Positions 17,554-25,613 of a DNA stretch of 64,000 nt are shown one piece after another. The translations under genes and the position numbers were made by a program. Source of the stretch: an uncultured Pseudoteredinibacter sp. (GTDB taxonomy: Bacteria; Pseudomonadota; Gammaproteobacteria; Pseudomonadales; Cellvibrionaceae); contig NZ_CANMYE010000007.1 in assembly GCF_947502065.1 (NCBI RefSeq), positions 99,132 through 163,131 on the forward strand. Reading direction: 5' to 3'. Under the pieces are notes generated by a model. The model did no database searches and had not been told where the DNA came from. It worked only from the letters and a program-made list of their open reading frames with translations. Numbering within the stretch: the stretch's first letter is position 1; each line of letters opens with the position of its first letter.

Positions 17554-17976
17554 TCAGCAAGGGTTTTTATCAAATCGAAATGTTATCTTGGTAGCACTGC
17601 CATCTTCAGTTTCATGGGAGCTCAGTGTTGAGTAAAAACCATTGTCAGCACCTAAGCCACTGAGTGCGTTGTATAGGTGGCAATAAGCCGCACGCATATC
17701 GGCTAGGTTGATCTCTTGTTTCAGCTCATCTTTGGTTTGAGTGGGCTGCATTTTTAGATAGGCTGAGCAGCTGCTCGTGGATTTAGTGCTTTCCCCGTTG
17801 TTATTGGTGCGGGCGACTTCGAGTTTAATATCATCGGCAACATCGTCAAAAGCAAGGCAATACCCAAGAATGGATTTTTTAACTTCTTTATCTAGAGCTA
17901 ATGTGCCTGCGTGGATATTATTTATGCTAACGAAAACGAGCAAGAAAGCGGCTAAATGAGCTAATGATTTTTTCAT
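17554..17976 (-). CDS. small exported four-cysteine protein, paralogue B
   Basis: Unrecognised protein of 140 residues with a clear signal peptide (MKKSLAHLAAFLLVFVS, cleavage near IHA-G). ATG 17976 is chosen over the in-frame ATG 18012 because AAGGGA lies just upstream and the Lys-Lys start is typical of signal peptides. The four cysteines are spaced 30, 29 and 41 residues apart, against 31, 29 and 41 in paralogue A. Shared blocks include CLAF-D and R--YC-(I/L)(F/Y)N. Flanked by the second and third GGGGTCAGACCCC elements. The pair looks like a tandem duplication; function unknown. Confidence 0.75.
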   Translation of the reverse strand: MKKSLAHLAAFLLVFVSINNIHAGTLALDKEVKKSILGYCLAFDDVADDIKLEVARTNNNGESTKSTSSCSAYLKMQPTQTKDELKQEINLADMRAAYCHLYNALSGLGADNGFYSTLSSHETEDGSATKITFRFDKNPC

Positions 17977-18074
17977 TTCTTCCCTTAAGTGAAAATAATT
18001 TGGGAAGATCATAATGAAAAAGGTCAGAATATAATATGGCTCAAAGGTAGGAATCTTTAGCTTCAGAGTGGTAC

Positions 18075-18151
18075 GGGGTCAGACCCCATCTTAAAAGAGA
18101 ATCCCTAAACCGAATGAATTGTTTTGCTTATTTGAGGCGGGGTCTGACCCC
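18075..18151. repeat. GGGGTCAGACCCC-bounded element, copy 3
   Basis: A 77-bp unit from GGGGTCAGACCCC (18075-18087) to GGGGTCTGACCCC (18139-18151). It lies between paralogue B and hisF, closing the repeat-gene-repeat-gene-repeat array. The interior has CTTAAAAGAGAATCCCTAAAC, recognisably related to copy 1. Confidence 0.9.
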
Positions 18152-18174
18152 TTGTCAGCGGTTGAAGCGGGCAT

Positions 18175-18948
18175 TTAAAGCCGCACTTCAACGCCTTGGT
18201 CTCGCATAAATTGCTTGGCTTCGGGCACGCTGTATTCACCGAAGTGGAAAATACTGGCGGCGAGTACGGCATCGGCTTTGCCGAGTTTTACGCCGTCTAC
18301 TAAATGTTGCAAATTACCTACGCCGCCTGATGCGATTACCGGTACGTGAACCGCTTCGCTGATGGCAGAGGTGACGTCAAGATCGAAACCATTTTTCATG
18401 CCATCTTGATCCATACTGGTTAATAGAATTTCACCAGCACCAAAGGCAGTCATCTTTCTAGCCCATTCAACCGCATCAATGCCGGTAGGCTTGCGGCCGC
18501 CGTGAGTGAAAATTTCCCAGCGCTTGGGCTCGCCTTCAGCGCTGACACATTTTGCATCAATGGCTACAACAATACATTGAGAGCCAAAACGGTCGGCGGC
18601 TTCTTTTACAAAGTCGGGATTAAAAATGGCTGCCGAGTTAATGCTGACCTTATCGGCACCGGCGTTAAGCATAGTGCGGATATCATCGACAGTACGAATA
18701 CCACCACCTACCGTAAGCGGAATGAATACTTCGCTGGCAATCTTCTCTACCGTATGTACAGTAGTGTCACGGCCCTCATGGGTGGCCGTGATGTCTAGAA
18801 AAGTGATCTCATCCGCGCCCTGCTCGTTATAGCGCTTGGAAACTTCTACCGGATCGCCAGCATCACGAATGTCCACAAACTGCACGCCTTTTACCACGCG
18901 GCCGTTTTCTACATCCAGGCAGGGAATAATGCGTTTTGCTAAAGCCAT
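18175..18948 (-). CDS. hisF: imidazole glycerol phosphate synthase, cyclase subunit HisF
   Basis: TIM-barrel half of IGP synthase. It uses ammonia from HisH to turn PRFAR into imidazole glycerol phosphate and AICAR in histidine biosynthesis. 257 residues, standard length. Conserved motifs include IIPCLDVENGRVVKGVQF with the catalytic Asp at about 11, LTVGGGIRTVDDIR, VVAIDAK with Asp near 130, LLTSMDQDG and VIASGGVGN. Last gene of a hisB-hisH-hisA-hisF run on the minus strand, 26 bases after hisA. A GGGGTCAGACCCC element lies just downstream. Confidence 0.97.
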   Translation of the reverse strand: MALAKRIIPCLDVENGRVVKGVQFVDIRDAGDPVEVSKRYNEQGADEITFLDITATHEGRDTTVHTVEKIASEVFIPLTVGGGIRTVDDIRTMLNAGADKVSINSAAIFNPDFVKEAADRFGSQCIVVAIDAKCVSAEGEPKRWEIFTHGGRKPTGIDAVEWARKMTAFGAGEILLTSMDQDGMKNGFDLDVTSAISEAVHVPVIASGGVGNLQHLVDGVKLGKADAVLAASIFHFGEYSVPEAKQFMRDQGVEVRL

Positions 18949-18974
18949 GGGAAACCTTTTAAATAAATAGCAGC

Positions 18975-19703
18975 TTATTGATCGCAGTAGTTTTGTGCTT
19001 CGGCCATATCCAAAGTGCCTTCATAAATGGCACGCCCGGTAATAGCACCGCAAATACCTTTATCGGCAACTTCTTTTAACGCGCGGATATCATCCATGTT
19101 TGTTACACCGCCAGAGGCAATGACTGGAATGCTAGATGCTTGCGCCATGGCTACAGTCGCTTCCACATTAACACCTTGCATCATGCCGTCACGAGCGATG
19201 TCGGTATAAACGATTGAGCTTACGCCATCTTGCTCAAAACGCTTAGCCAGCTCGGTGGCTTTAACTTCAGAAACTTCGGCCCAGCCATCGGTGGCCACTA
19301 AGCCATCTTTCGCATCTAAGCCAACAATAATATGGCCAGCAAATTGTTTGCACATTTCGCTAACAAACTCTGGCTCTTTCACCGCCTTAGTTCCGATGAT
19401 GACGTAATTCACCCCGGCATTTAAATAATACTCAATGGTCTCGGCGCTGCGAATGCCACCACCAATTTGAATCGGTAGCTCTGGGTGCGCTTTGGCAATT
19501 GCGGTGACTACATCACCATTAATTGGCTTGCCTTCAAAGGCACCGTTTAAATCGACCAAATGCAAACGACGACAGCCCTGCTCTACCCACTGGGTGGCCA
19601 TGGCTGCTGGATCGTCAGAAAAAACGGTCGAGTCTTCCATCAAGCCCTGGCGTAAACGCACACAGGCGCCATCTTTTAAATCAATTGCTGGAATAATTAA
19701 CAT
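18975..19703 (-). CDS. hisA: ProFAR isomerase HisA
   Basis: TIM-barrel isomerase converting ProFAR to PRFAR, the step before HisF-HisH. 242 residues. Motifs: IIPAIDLKDGACVRLRQG with catalytic Asp near 8, LHLVDLNGAFEG, IQIGGGIRSAETIE, VGLDAKDG with the second Asp near 130, YTDIARDGM and VIASGGV. It sits between hisH (21 bases upstream) and hisF in the usual order, so the three are almost certainly one transcript. Confidence 0.97.
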   Translation of the reverse strand: MLIIPAIDLKDGACVRLRQGLMEDSTVFSDDPAAMATQWVEQGCRRLHLVDLNGAFEGKPINGDVVTAIAKAHPELPIQIGGGIRSAETIEYYLNAGVNYVIIGTKAVKEPEFVSEMCKQFAGHIIVGLDAKDGLVATDGWAEVSEVKATELAKRFEQDGVSSIVYTDIARDGMMQGVNVEATVAMAQASSIPVIASGGVTNMDDIRALKEVADKGICGAITGRAIYEGTLDMAEAQNYCDQ

Positions 19704-19724
19704 GCTATGGTTCTCGTATATTTG

Positions 19725-20375
19725 TTATGCGCCAGTATTCCACTGACTAAAATTCTTTAATAACTGTAAGCCATTGCTGTGGCTTTTTTCTGGGTGAAAT
19801 TGCACCGCGACTAAATTATCTTTGGCCAATACGACATCAAATTCCAAGCCATATTGGCAGCGGCCAATCACAAGGTCTTTATCTTCACTCTTGGCGTAGT
19901 AGCTGTGCACAAAATAAAAATGGGCATTATCTTCAATGCCATGCCAAATAGGGTGGTCAGCTGTCTGGCTGACGGTATTCCAGCCCATATGAGGCACCTT
20001 CAAACGTTCACCGTTTTCAGTTAAATCTTCGCCGAAAAATTTTACTTCGCCAGGTAGTTGATTAATGGCTTCTACCCCACCATTCTCTTCACTGTGCGTC
20101 ATCAAGGCTTGCATGCCAACACAAATGCCCAGTACCGGTTTGCCACTGGCAATTAGCTCAGGCACTAAACGGTGAAAGTTCAAGCGCTTAATTTCTGCCA
20201 TGCAGTCGCGCATCGCGCCAACGCCCGGAAAAATAATTCGCTCAGCGTTAGCGATCACCTCGGCCTCGCTGCTGATCACAATGTCGTGATTAGGGGCGAC
20301 ATGTTCTAAGGCGCTGGCGACGGAGTGAAGATTACCCATGCCGTAATCAATAACGGCGATTGTTGCTTTGCTCAT
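19725..20375 (-). CDS. hisH: imidazole glycerol phosphate synthase, glutaminase subunit HisH
   Basis: Class I glutamine amidotransferase that supplies ammonia to HisF. 216 residues. Visible: IDYGMGNLHSV at the start, the oxyanion PGVGAM, nucleophile Cys in GICVGMQAL (near 86), FVHSYY, and the His-Glu pair in AVQFHPEKS near 195. First of the tightly spaced hisHAF block; hisB is 261 bases further upstream with an inverted-repeat element in between. Confidence 0.97.
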   Translation of the reverse strand: MSKATIAVIDYGMGNLHSVASALEHVAPNHDIVISSEAEVIANAERIIFPGVGAMRDCMAEIKRLNFHRLVPELIASGKPVLGICVGMQALMTHSEENGGVEAINQLPGEVKFFGEDLTENGERLKVPHMGWNTVSQTADHPIWHGIEDNAHFYFVHSYYAKSEDKDLVIGRCQYGLEFDVVLAKDNLVAVQFHPEKSHSNGLQLLKNFSQWNTGA

Positions 20376-20484
20376 GGTTTAGATTTCAATACTTTTTGTT
20401 CGGCGCAGTGCCGGGGTTTCGGAGTCAGAGCTTATCGCTACGACCCTAATTAGTTCTCTTTACAGGTTGCACGATGTAGAAGGT

Positions 20485-20587
20485 GTGAGCAGGGCACAGT
20501 GGCTAGAGGCGTCTTTCGCAGGGATGCGAAAGGTCGAGCCTACAGGGATGTATTCACGGCGACCTCTAGCCACTGTGTCCTGCTCAC
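20485..20587. repeat. long inverted-repeat element between hisB and hisH
   Basis: Arms at 20485-20509 and 20563-20587 are complementary at 24 of 25 positions (the exception is a G-U in RNA). They enclose a 53-base middle that holds its own perfect hairpin, CTTTCGCA (20513-20520) with TGCGAAAG (20525-20532), and the string TACAGGGATGTATTCACGG. This cruciform-like unit looks like a dispersed intergenic repeat; similar TACAGGGATGTATTCA strings are, from memory, common between genes of marine gammaproteobacteria. It could also affect hisB to hisH read-through. Confidence 0.8.
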
Positions 20588-20636
20588 GCCCCTGCACTAT
20601 CTATACCTACGAACCCTAACTATCCAGCTTCAAAGT

Positions 20637-21230
20637 CTATAAACTACCCTTAGTAGAAGGCATCATTCCCGCCATCCGCGGATCTGTCTCTAAAGCCATG
20701 CGCAAGGCACGACCAAAAGCCTTATACACCGTCTCAATCTGGTGATGCGCATTTGCACCGCGCAAACAATCAATATGCAAAGTCACCTGAGCGTGATTCA
20801 CAAAACCATGGAAGAACTCACTAAACAGCTCAGTATCAAAAGCCCCAACACGCTTTTGCGTAAATGGCACATTCATCACCAAACCTGGGCGACCAGAGAA
20901 ATCGATAACCACCCGGCTCAAAGCTTCATCCAAAGGCACATAAGCATGGCCATAGCGGCGAATGCCCTTTTTATCGCCCACAGCCTGAGCAATAGCCTGG
21001 CCCAAAGTAATACCGATATCCTCAACCGTATGGTGGTCATCAATATGGGTATCACCATCACAAGTGATATCAAGATCGATCAGACCATGGCGGGCAATCT
21101 GATCCATCATATGTTCTAAGAAAGGAACCCCAGTATCGAACTGACCCTTGCCAGTCCCGTCGAGGTTGAGGCTTACACTAATCTTGGTTTCTAAGGTGTC
21201 GCGCTTAACGCTGGCACAACGATCGGACAT
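20637..21230 (-). CDS. hisB: imidazoleglycerol-phosphate dehydratase HisB (monofunctional)
   Basis: Manganese-dependent dehydratase producing imidazole acetol phosphate. 197 residues, the monofunctional size; no phosphatase domain as in enterics. Metal-binding repeats are visible: FLEHMMDQIARHG, the HIDDHHTVEDIG block and the mirrored ANAHHQIETVYKAFGRALR near the C-terminus. First gene of the his cluster on this strand. The 219 bases upstream are shared with the divergent zinc locus. Confidence 0.97.
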   Translation of the reverse strand: MSDRCASVKRDTLETKISVSLNLDGTGKGQFDTGVPFLEHMMDQIARHGLIDLDITCDGDTHIDDHHTVEDIGITLGQAIAQAVGDKKGIRRYGHAYVPLDEALSRVVIDFSGRPGLVMNVPFTQKRVGAFDTELFSEFFHGFVNHAQVTLHIDCLRGANAHHQIETVYKAFGRALRMALETDPRMAGMMPSTKGSL

Positions 21231-21433
21231 CTCGCGATCCTCTTTATCTAAATTGTTCTGTGCTGCTACTTCATTTTGCTATGGCTTTCACCGACTCAAA
21301 CCCGCCCGAGCCCGCGAAAAGAGGGCGGATTATAGCCTTTCAGCCCCCGTGTACCAAGGAAGATATCTGCGAGCTTATGCTGTGAAATGGTCAAAATACG
21401 GGTTTATTGGTGGTTTACCAAACTAATTGAGTT

Positions 21434-21446
21434 GTTATAACATAAC
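21434..21446 (+). promoter_or_regulatory. Zur-type operator
   Basis: GTTATAACATAAC at 21434-21446 fits the GTTATAnnATAAC core of gammaproteobacterial Zur sites, with flanking Ts and As as expected. It ends three bases before ATG 21450 of the His/Cys protein and lies 394 bases upstream of the ZnuD-like receptor. Zur-zinc binding would repress this small operon when zinc is plentiful. The binding is inferred, but the downstream genes fit well. Confidence 0.7.
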
Positions 21447-21449
21447 AGA

Positions 21450-21737
21450 ATGAATATCCCTGTGCGTAAAACAATTCCCCAATCGATCTGGCTGCTAGTG
21501 CTTGCCAGCGTATTGCTGTGGGGCCAGATTGTTAATGCTCAGCATATTCACCTAGATCATCACGCTCCCCATGAGTGCATGAGCTGCCAACAGCTCAGTG
21601 CTTCCGACGCCCTTGCTTCCACAGCCTACTGTCCTCCATTAAGGCCGCTAAGCGACAAGCCACTTGCGACCGAGCTAACGACTGCCAAGCAAGAGCAAGC
21701 TCAAAATTTTGCTATTCGCGCCCCGCCAAGAAACTAA
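21450..21737 (+). CDS. small exported His/Cys protein, probably zinc-related
   Basis: Unrecognised protein of 95 residues. A hydrophobic signal peptide (about 12-30, cleavage near VNA-Q) is followed immediately by the metal-ligand-like cluster HIHLDHHAPHECMSC, then a linker with one more Cys. Such His/Cys clusters beside a Zur site and a zinc receptor suggest a periplasmic zinc carrier or sensor; this is inference. The start is uncertain: ATG 21450 directly follows the Zur site with no ribosome site, and GTG 21462 is an alternative that gives a start of M-R-K-T. Confidence 0.6.
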   Translation: MNIPVRKTIPQSIWLLVLASVLLWGQIVNAQHIHLDHHAPHECMSCQQLSASDALASTAYCPPLRPLSDKPLATELTTAKQEQAQNFAIRAPPRN

Positions 21738-21839
21738 AGCTCATCGAGCTCCTATGGCTTAAATAACCATGGCCAAGCCCTGTGCTTGCGGCCATCTAAC
21801 TACCGTGCGCTCCGCACCTGAACGATATTTGGAAGACCC

Positions 21840-23993
21840 ATGAAAAAGCGTCCACTATGCTCAGCCATCGCCATGGCGAGCACTTTAATGATTGCAAGTG
21901 CTAACTTACATGCAGATGCAGCAAAATCAGGCAAACAACATGAGGAGCACAAGAGCACCATTGAAGAAGTGATCGTCAGTGCTTCACCACTTGATAAAAG
22001 CCATTCTGACAATACTCGTCCAGCGGCTATTCTCAGTGGTGACGAATTGCGTCGGCAGGCGGCATCAACCTTGGGTGATACCTTAAAAGGGCAGCTAGGT
22101 GTGGCAAGCGCATCATTTGGCCCAGGTGTCGGTACGCCAGTTATCCGTGGCCAGCAAGGTAATCGCGTAAAAGTAATGCAGGACAATCTAGATACACTAG
22201 ATGCTGCAAATTCCTCTTCAGATCACGCCAATGCCGTTGAAGCACTCTTAGCAGAGCGTATTGAAGTGCTGCGCGGCCCGCAAACTTTGCGCTATGGCAG
22301 CGGCGCGATTGGTGGTGTGATTAATATCATCGATAACCGAATTCCGTCGACTGTGCCCAATGAAATCAATGGCACCATCGAAACCCGTTACAGCAGCGTT
22401 AACGAAGAGAGTGCCACAGTATTTAAACTGGAAGGTGGCTCTGGCAACCTGGCTTGGCACCTCGATGGCTTGTACCGCAGTAGCGATGATGTGGAAATTC
22501 CAGGTTTTGCAGATATCCATGGCGATGAGCACCCAGAAGATACAACTAATGGCTTTATCGAAAACAGCGACAGCGAAAGTAAAAACCTTACCGCTGGCCT
22601 AAGTTGGGTTGGTGATGATGGCAGCTTTATCGGCTTTAGCGTAAGCCGCTTAGACAACGAATACGGCATACCTGCCGGTGCTCATGCCCATGAAGAAGAG
22701 GAAGATCATCATGATGAAGATGAGCATGATCACGAAGAGGATCATGAAAACGAGCATGAGGACGAACACGAAGAAGACGAGCATGGTCACGGTGAAGCTC
22801 CAGTACGTATCGACATGGAGCAAACTCGTTACGATATCAAGGGGCAATTTTTAGCGCCAATTACAGGCATAGAAAAAATGACCCTGCGTATGGGCTATGT
22901 GGACTATCAGCATAAGGAGTTAGAAGGCGTTGAGGTGGGCACAGTGTTCGATAGCGAGGCCTTTGAAGGTCGAATCGAATTGGTGCATGACCGCTACATG
23001 GATGGTAAGGCGCGTGGTGCTTTCGGCTTGCAGTTCTTAGATAAAGACTTTCAGGCGGTGGGCGCCGAAGCTTTTATCCCTGGCAGTGACACGCAAAGTG
23101 TCGGTGTCTTCTTAGTTGAAGAGTGGGATTTAGATAGCTGGTTGATCGAAGCGGGTGCCCGCCTAGAGCGCACCGAAGTAGATGCCCAAGGTCACAACAG
23201 CGTCGATTTCAATACCCACAGCTTAAGCTTGGCTGGTCAGTACCGTTTTAGTGATCAGCAACAGTTGAACATTGTACTGAGCCGCGCCCAGCGAGCTCCT
23301 TCTGTCGAAGAACTTTTTTCAGATGGCGTGCACGTAGCGACTCAAAGCTACGAGCTTGGTGATGCCAATCTTGATGAAGAGACCAGCCAGAATATTGAAT
23401 TAGGCTACAAATATCATGTGCCTATGGGGAGCGACTATGTAGAAATTGATCTCGGTGTTTTCTACAACGACATTAGCGATTTTATCTACCGTGATAACAC
23501 AGGTGGTATTCGTGAAGAACAGCCTTTGTTCCAATACCGCCAGCAAGGCGCAGAGTTCTCAGGTGTAGAGGCCAAGGTAACCTTGCCGGTATACCGTAAC
23601 AACGGGAATAGCTGGGATATTCAATTATTCGCCGATAGTGTTCGCGCAGATCTTGATTCTGGTGAAGACGTGCCGCGCATCACTCCACGCCGTCTAGGTT
23701 TGCAATTTGATTACCATGGCGCTATTGCCGGTAACGCTTTTGATGCCAAGTTGCGTTACACCCATGTGGCAGAGCAGGATAAGCCGGGTCGTAATGAAGA
23801 GGCGACTGACAGCTACAAGCGTTTGGATGCCAGCATGAATTACCGCGTAGAAAGCGGTATGGGTGAATGGACGGTATTCCTACGTGGCGATAACTTGCTT
23901 GACGAAGAAATTCGTAATGCCAGTTCCTTCCTGCGTGAAATCGCACCGGAGCCAGGCCGTGGTGTAACCATTGGCGCGCGCTACGCATTCTAA
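21840..23993 (+). CDS. znuD: ZnuD-like TonB-dependent zinc receptor
   Basis: Outer-membrane receptor of 717 residues, predicted to import zinc. Signal peptide to about ADA at 27; TonB-box-like IEEVIVSASP; plug with PVIRGQQGNRVKVMQDN, RIEVLRGPQTLRYGSGAIGGVIN; barrel ending in YAF. Residues about 281-320 form an external loop made almost only of His, Asp and Glu (HEEEEDHHDEDEHDHEEDH type), as in Neisseria ZnuD, where His-rich loops capture zinc. It follows the Zur site and the small His/Cys protein by 102 bases. A strong terminator follows. Confidence 0.9.
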   Translation: MKKRPLCSAIAMASTLMIASANLHADAAKSGKQHEEHKSTIEEVIVSASPLDKSHSDNTRPAAILSGDELRRQAASTLGDTLKGQLGVASASFGPGVGTPVIRGQQGNRVKVMQDNLDTLDAANSSSDHANAVEALLAERIEVLRGPQTLRYGSGAIGGVINIIDNRIPSTVPNEINGTIETRYSSVNEESATVFKLEGGSGNLAWHLDGLYRSSDDVEIPGFADIHGDEHPEDTTNGFIENSDSESKNLTAGLSWVGDDGSFIGFSVSRLDNEYGIPAGAHAHEEEEDHHDEDEHDHEEDHENEHEDEHEEDEHGHGEAPVRIDMEQTRYDIKGQFLAPITGIEKMTLRMGYVDYQHKELEGVEVGTVFDSEAFEGRIELVHDRYMDGKARGAFGLQFLDKDFQAVGAEAFIPGSDTQSVGVFLVEEWDLDSWLIEAGARLERTEVDAQGHNSVDFNTHSLSLAGQYRFSDQQQLNIVLSRAQRAPSVEELFSDGVHVATQSYELGDANLDEETSQNIELGYKYHVPMGSDYVEIDLGVFYNDISDFIYRDNTGGIREEQPLFQYRQQGAEFSGVEAKVTLPVYRNNGNSWDIQLFADSVRADLDSGEDVPRITPRRLGLQFDYHGAIAGNAFDAKLRYTHVAEQDKPGRNEEATDSYKRLDASMNYRVESGMGEWTVFLRGDNLLDEEIRNASSFLREIAPEPGRGVTIGARYAF

Positions 23994-24015
23994 TTTATTC
24001 CGATGTGCCTGTCAG

Positions 24016-24047
24016 AGCCCGCCCTTAGTTAGGTGCGGGCTTTTTTT
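24016..24047 (+). terminator. intrinsic terminator after znuD-like gene
   Basis: AGCCCGC (24016-24022) pairs with GCGGGCT (24035-24041) across a 12-base loop, followed by T's to 24047. Located 23 bases after the receptor stop. Confidence 0.88.
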
Positions 24048-24356
24048 CCTCAAGTTTATCTTTTCGCTATCCAGCGGCATCTTTAGTAAATCACGTTTCT
24101 AATTGTGAATTCTTTGTGAATTTTCGACACTCAAAAAGCAAGCTGAGATTCTGAAACTTGCCTATGGCTTATGGAATTAATGCTAAATGCCCTGTTTAAC
24201 GGGCTAAACTGCAGCAAAATGGCGTTGAAAAATTCATCTTGTCGAAGTTTTGTAAAGTTAGCCATATCAGCCGATGTCGACTCGCTTTTTTGTGTCGAGC
24301 TATTCCTCTAAACTCGCTGCCTATTCCAATACTCAAAACAACAGTGAGCAGCTTAG
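24048..24356. other. intergenic region upstream of the RND pump
   Basis: About 310 bases without a supportable gene. It is AT-rich near 24100-24180 and contains a small hairpin at GCCCTGTTTAACGGGC. It presumably holds the pump promoter, but I cannot assign -10/-35 boxes or an operator with confidence. Confidence 0.5.
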
Positions 24357-25613
24357 ATGCGCAAAAGAGTTCTTTCTATCGCCATTGTGGCGGTTTTTGC
24401 CGTAGCCATTATTCTTGTCAGCATTAATCCGCCTTCCGCTAAACGTCGTGGTGGTAAACCGCCTGCGGATATAGCGGTTGATACGCAGTTGATTCAAGCT
24501 GCTCCATATACCATCAAATTAGACAGTTATGGATTGATTCGTCCGCGAACCCAGAGCCAACTGCTGCCGCAAGTTTCGGCTCGGGTAAGCTGGGTTAGCC
24601 CGCAATTCCGTGCTGGTGGCTTTTTTGAACAAGGTGAAGAGTTATTGCGCCTGGACGATAGAGACTATCAGGTCGCCTTGATACAGGCTCAAGCAAATTT
24701 AGCGTCAGCTCAGCAATTGCTAAATGAAGAGCAGGCCAGAGTAAAACAAGCAAAAGCAGACTGGCGTCGTTCCGGTAAAAATGGCGCTGCTCCTGACATT
24801 GTAATTCGCAAGCCCCAGCTGATGGCAGCGCAGGCCAACTTAAAATCTGCACAGGCCAGCCTAGATCAGGCCAGGCTTAATGTGGAGCGCACCCATATTA
24901 GAGCACCGTTCGCCGGGCGAGTATTATCCAAGTCAGTAGATTTAGGCCAGTTTGTAAATAGTGGCACCACCCTCGCAACGATATATGGTGTTGATACTAT
25001 CGAGGTGAGGTTGCCAATAAAAAGTCGTGATCTAGCTTTTGTGGACCTACCCGAACGTTACCGATTTAATCAGAGCCCCCAGGAAAAACCCGCGGTTGAG
25101 TTTATCTCAACGTTAATTCGCCCCGAGCACTGGTTCGGGCAGGTGATTGAAACCGAGGGCGCGATTGATTCTGGTAGCCGCCAGTTGTATGTCATTGCCG
25201 AGATTAAAGACCCTTATGGGGCAGCTGCTCTCAGTGATGGCGATCGAGCAAAAGCACCGTTAAAAATTGGGCAATATGTACAGGCAAAAATAACCGGACG
25301 AACACTTACTGATGCGATAGTGATTCCTAATCGAGTCATTTACCAAGGCAGTTATGTTTATGTAGAACTCGATGGAAAACTGCAGCGCCGAGATATACAC
25401 ATTGCTTGGCAGAATGAAACAGAAGCGCTTATTAGTGAGGGCTTACAGTCTGGCGACAAACTTATCATGACCAGCTTAGGGCAATTGCCATCTGGAACCG
25501 CGCTAAGATCGGTGAAGGATAAAGCTGGGCCGAAAAAACAAAATGCAACACGTCGAGTGCCCAATGGCGCTGCTAAGGCAGAGCGAAAAGCCAAAAGCCG
25601 AGGTGAATCATGA
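24357..25613 (+). CDS. RND efflux periplasmic adaptor (membrane fusion protein)
   Basis: HlyD/AcrA-type adaptor linking an inner-membrane RND pump to an outer-membrane channel. N-terminal membrane anchor (about 4-22). Lipoyl half (VSPQFRAGGFFEQGEELLRLDD), long coiled-coil hairpin at about 95-170 (QAQANLASAQQLLNEEQ and related heptads), second lipoyl half (THIRAPFAGRVLSKSVDLGQFV), then beta-barrel and membrane-proximal domains and a basic tail. 418 residues. Its stop overlaps the pump start (ATGA at 25610), so they are translationally coupled. No TolC-like gene is adjacent. Confidence 0.92.
   Translation: MRKRVLSIAIVAVFAVAIILVSINPPSAKRRGGKPPADIAVDTQLIQAAPYTIKLDSYGLIRPRTQSQLLPQVSARVSWVSPQFRAGGFFEQGEELLRLDDRDYQVALIQAQANLASAQQLLNEEQARVKQAKADWRRSGKNGAAPDIVIRKPQLMAAQANLKSAQASLDQARLNVERTHIRAPFAGRVLSKSVDLGQFVNSGTTLATIYGVDTIEVRLPIKSRDLAFVDLPERYRFNQSPQEKPAVEFISTLIRPEHWFGQVIETEGAIDSGSRQLYVIAEIKDPYGAAALSDGDRAKAPLKIGQYVQAKITGRTLTDAIVIPNRVIYQGSYVYVELDGKLQRRDIHIAWQNETEALISEGLQSGDKLIMTSLGQLPSGTALRSVKDKAGPKKQNATRRVPNGAAKAERKAKSRGES

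Noticed and set aside
16898..18151. Insertion sequence or composite transposon
   Set aside because: No transposase, and each element is too short and has no target-site duplication that I can see. Treated as REP-like non-autonomous repeats.
22650..22847. Hydrophobic minus-strand frame opposite the receptor's His-rich loop
   Set aside because: It is the mirror of the GAT/CAT/GAA-rich codons of the receptor loop; no ribosome site and it would overlap a clear gene.
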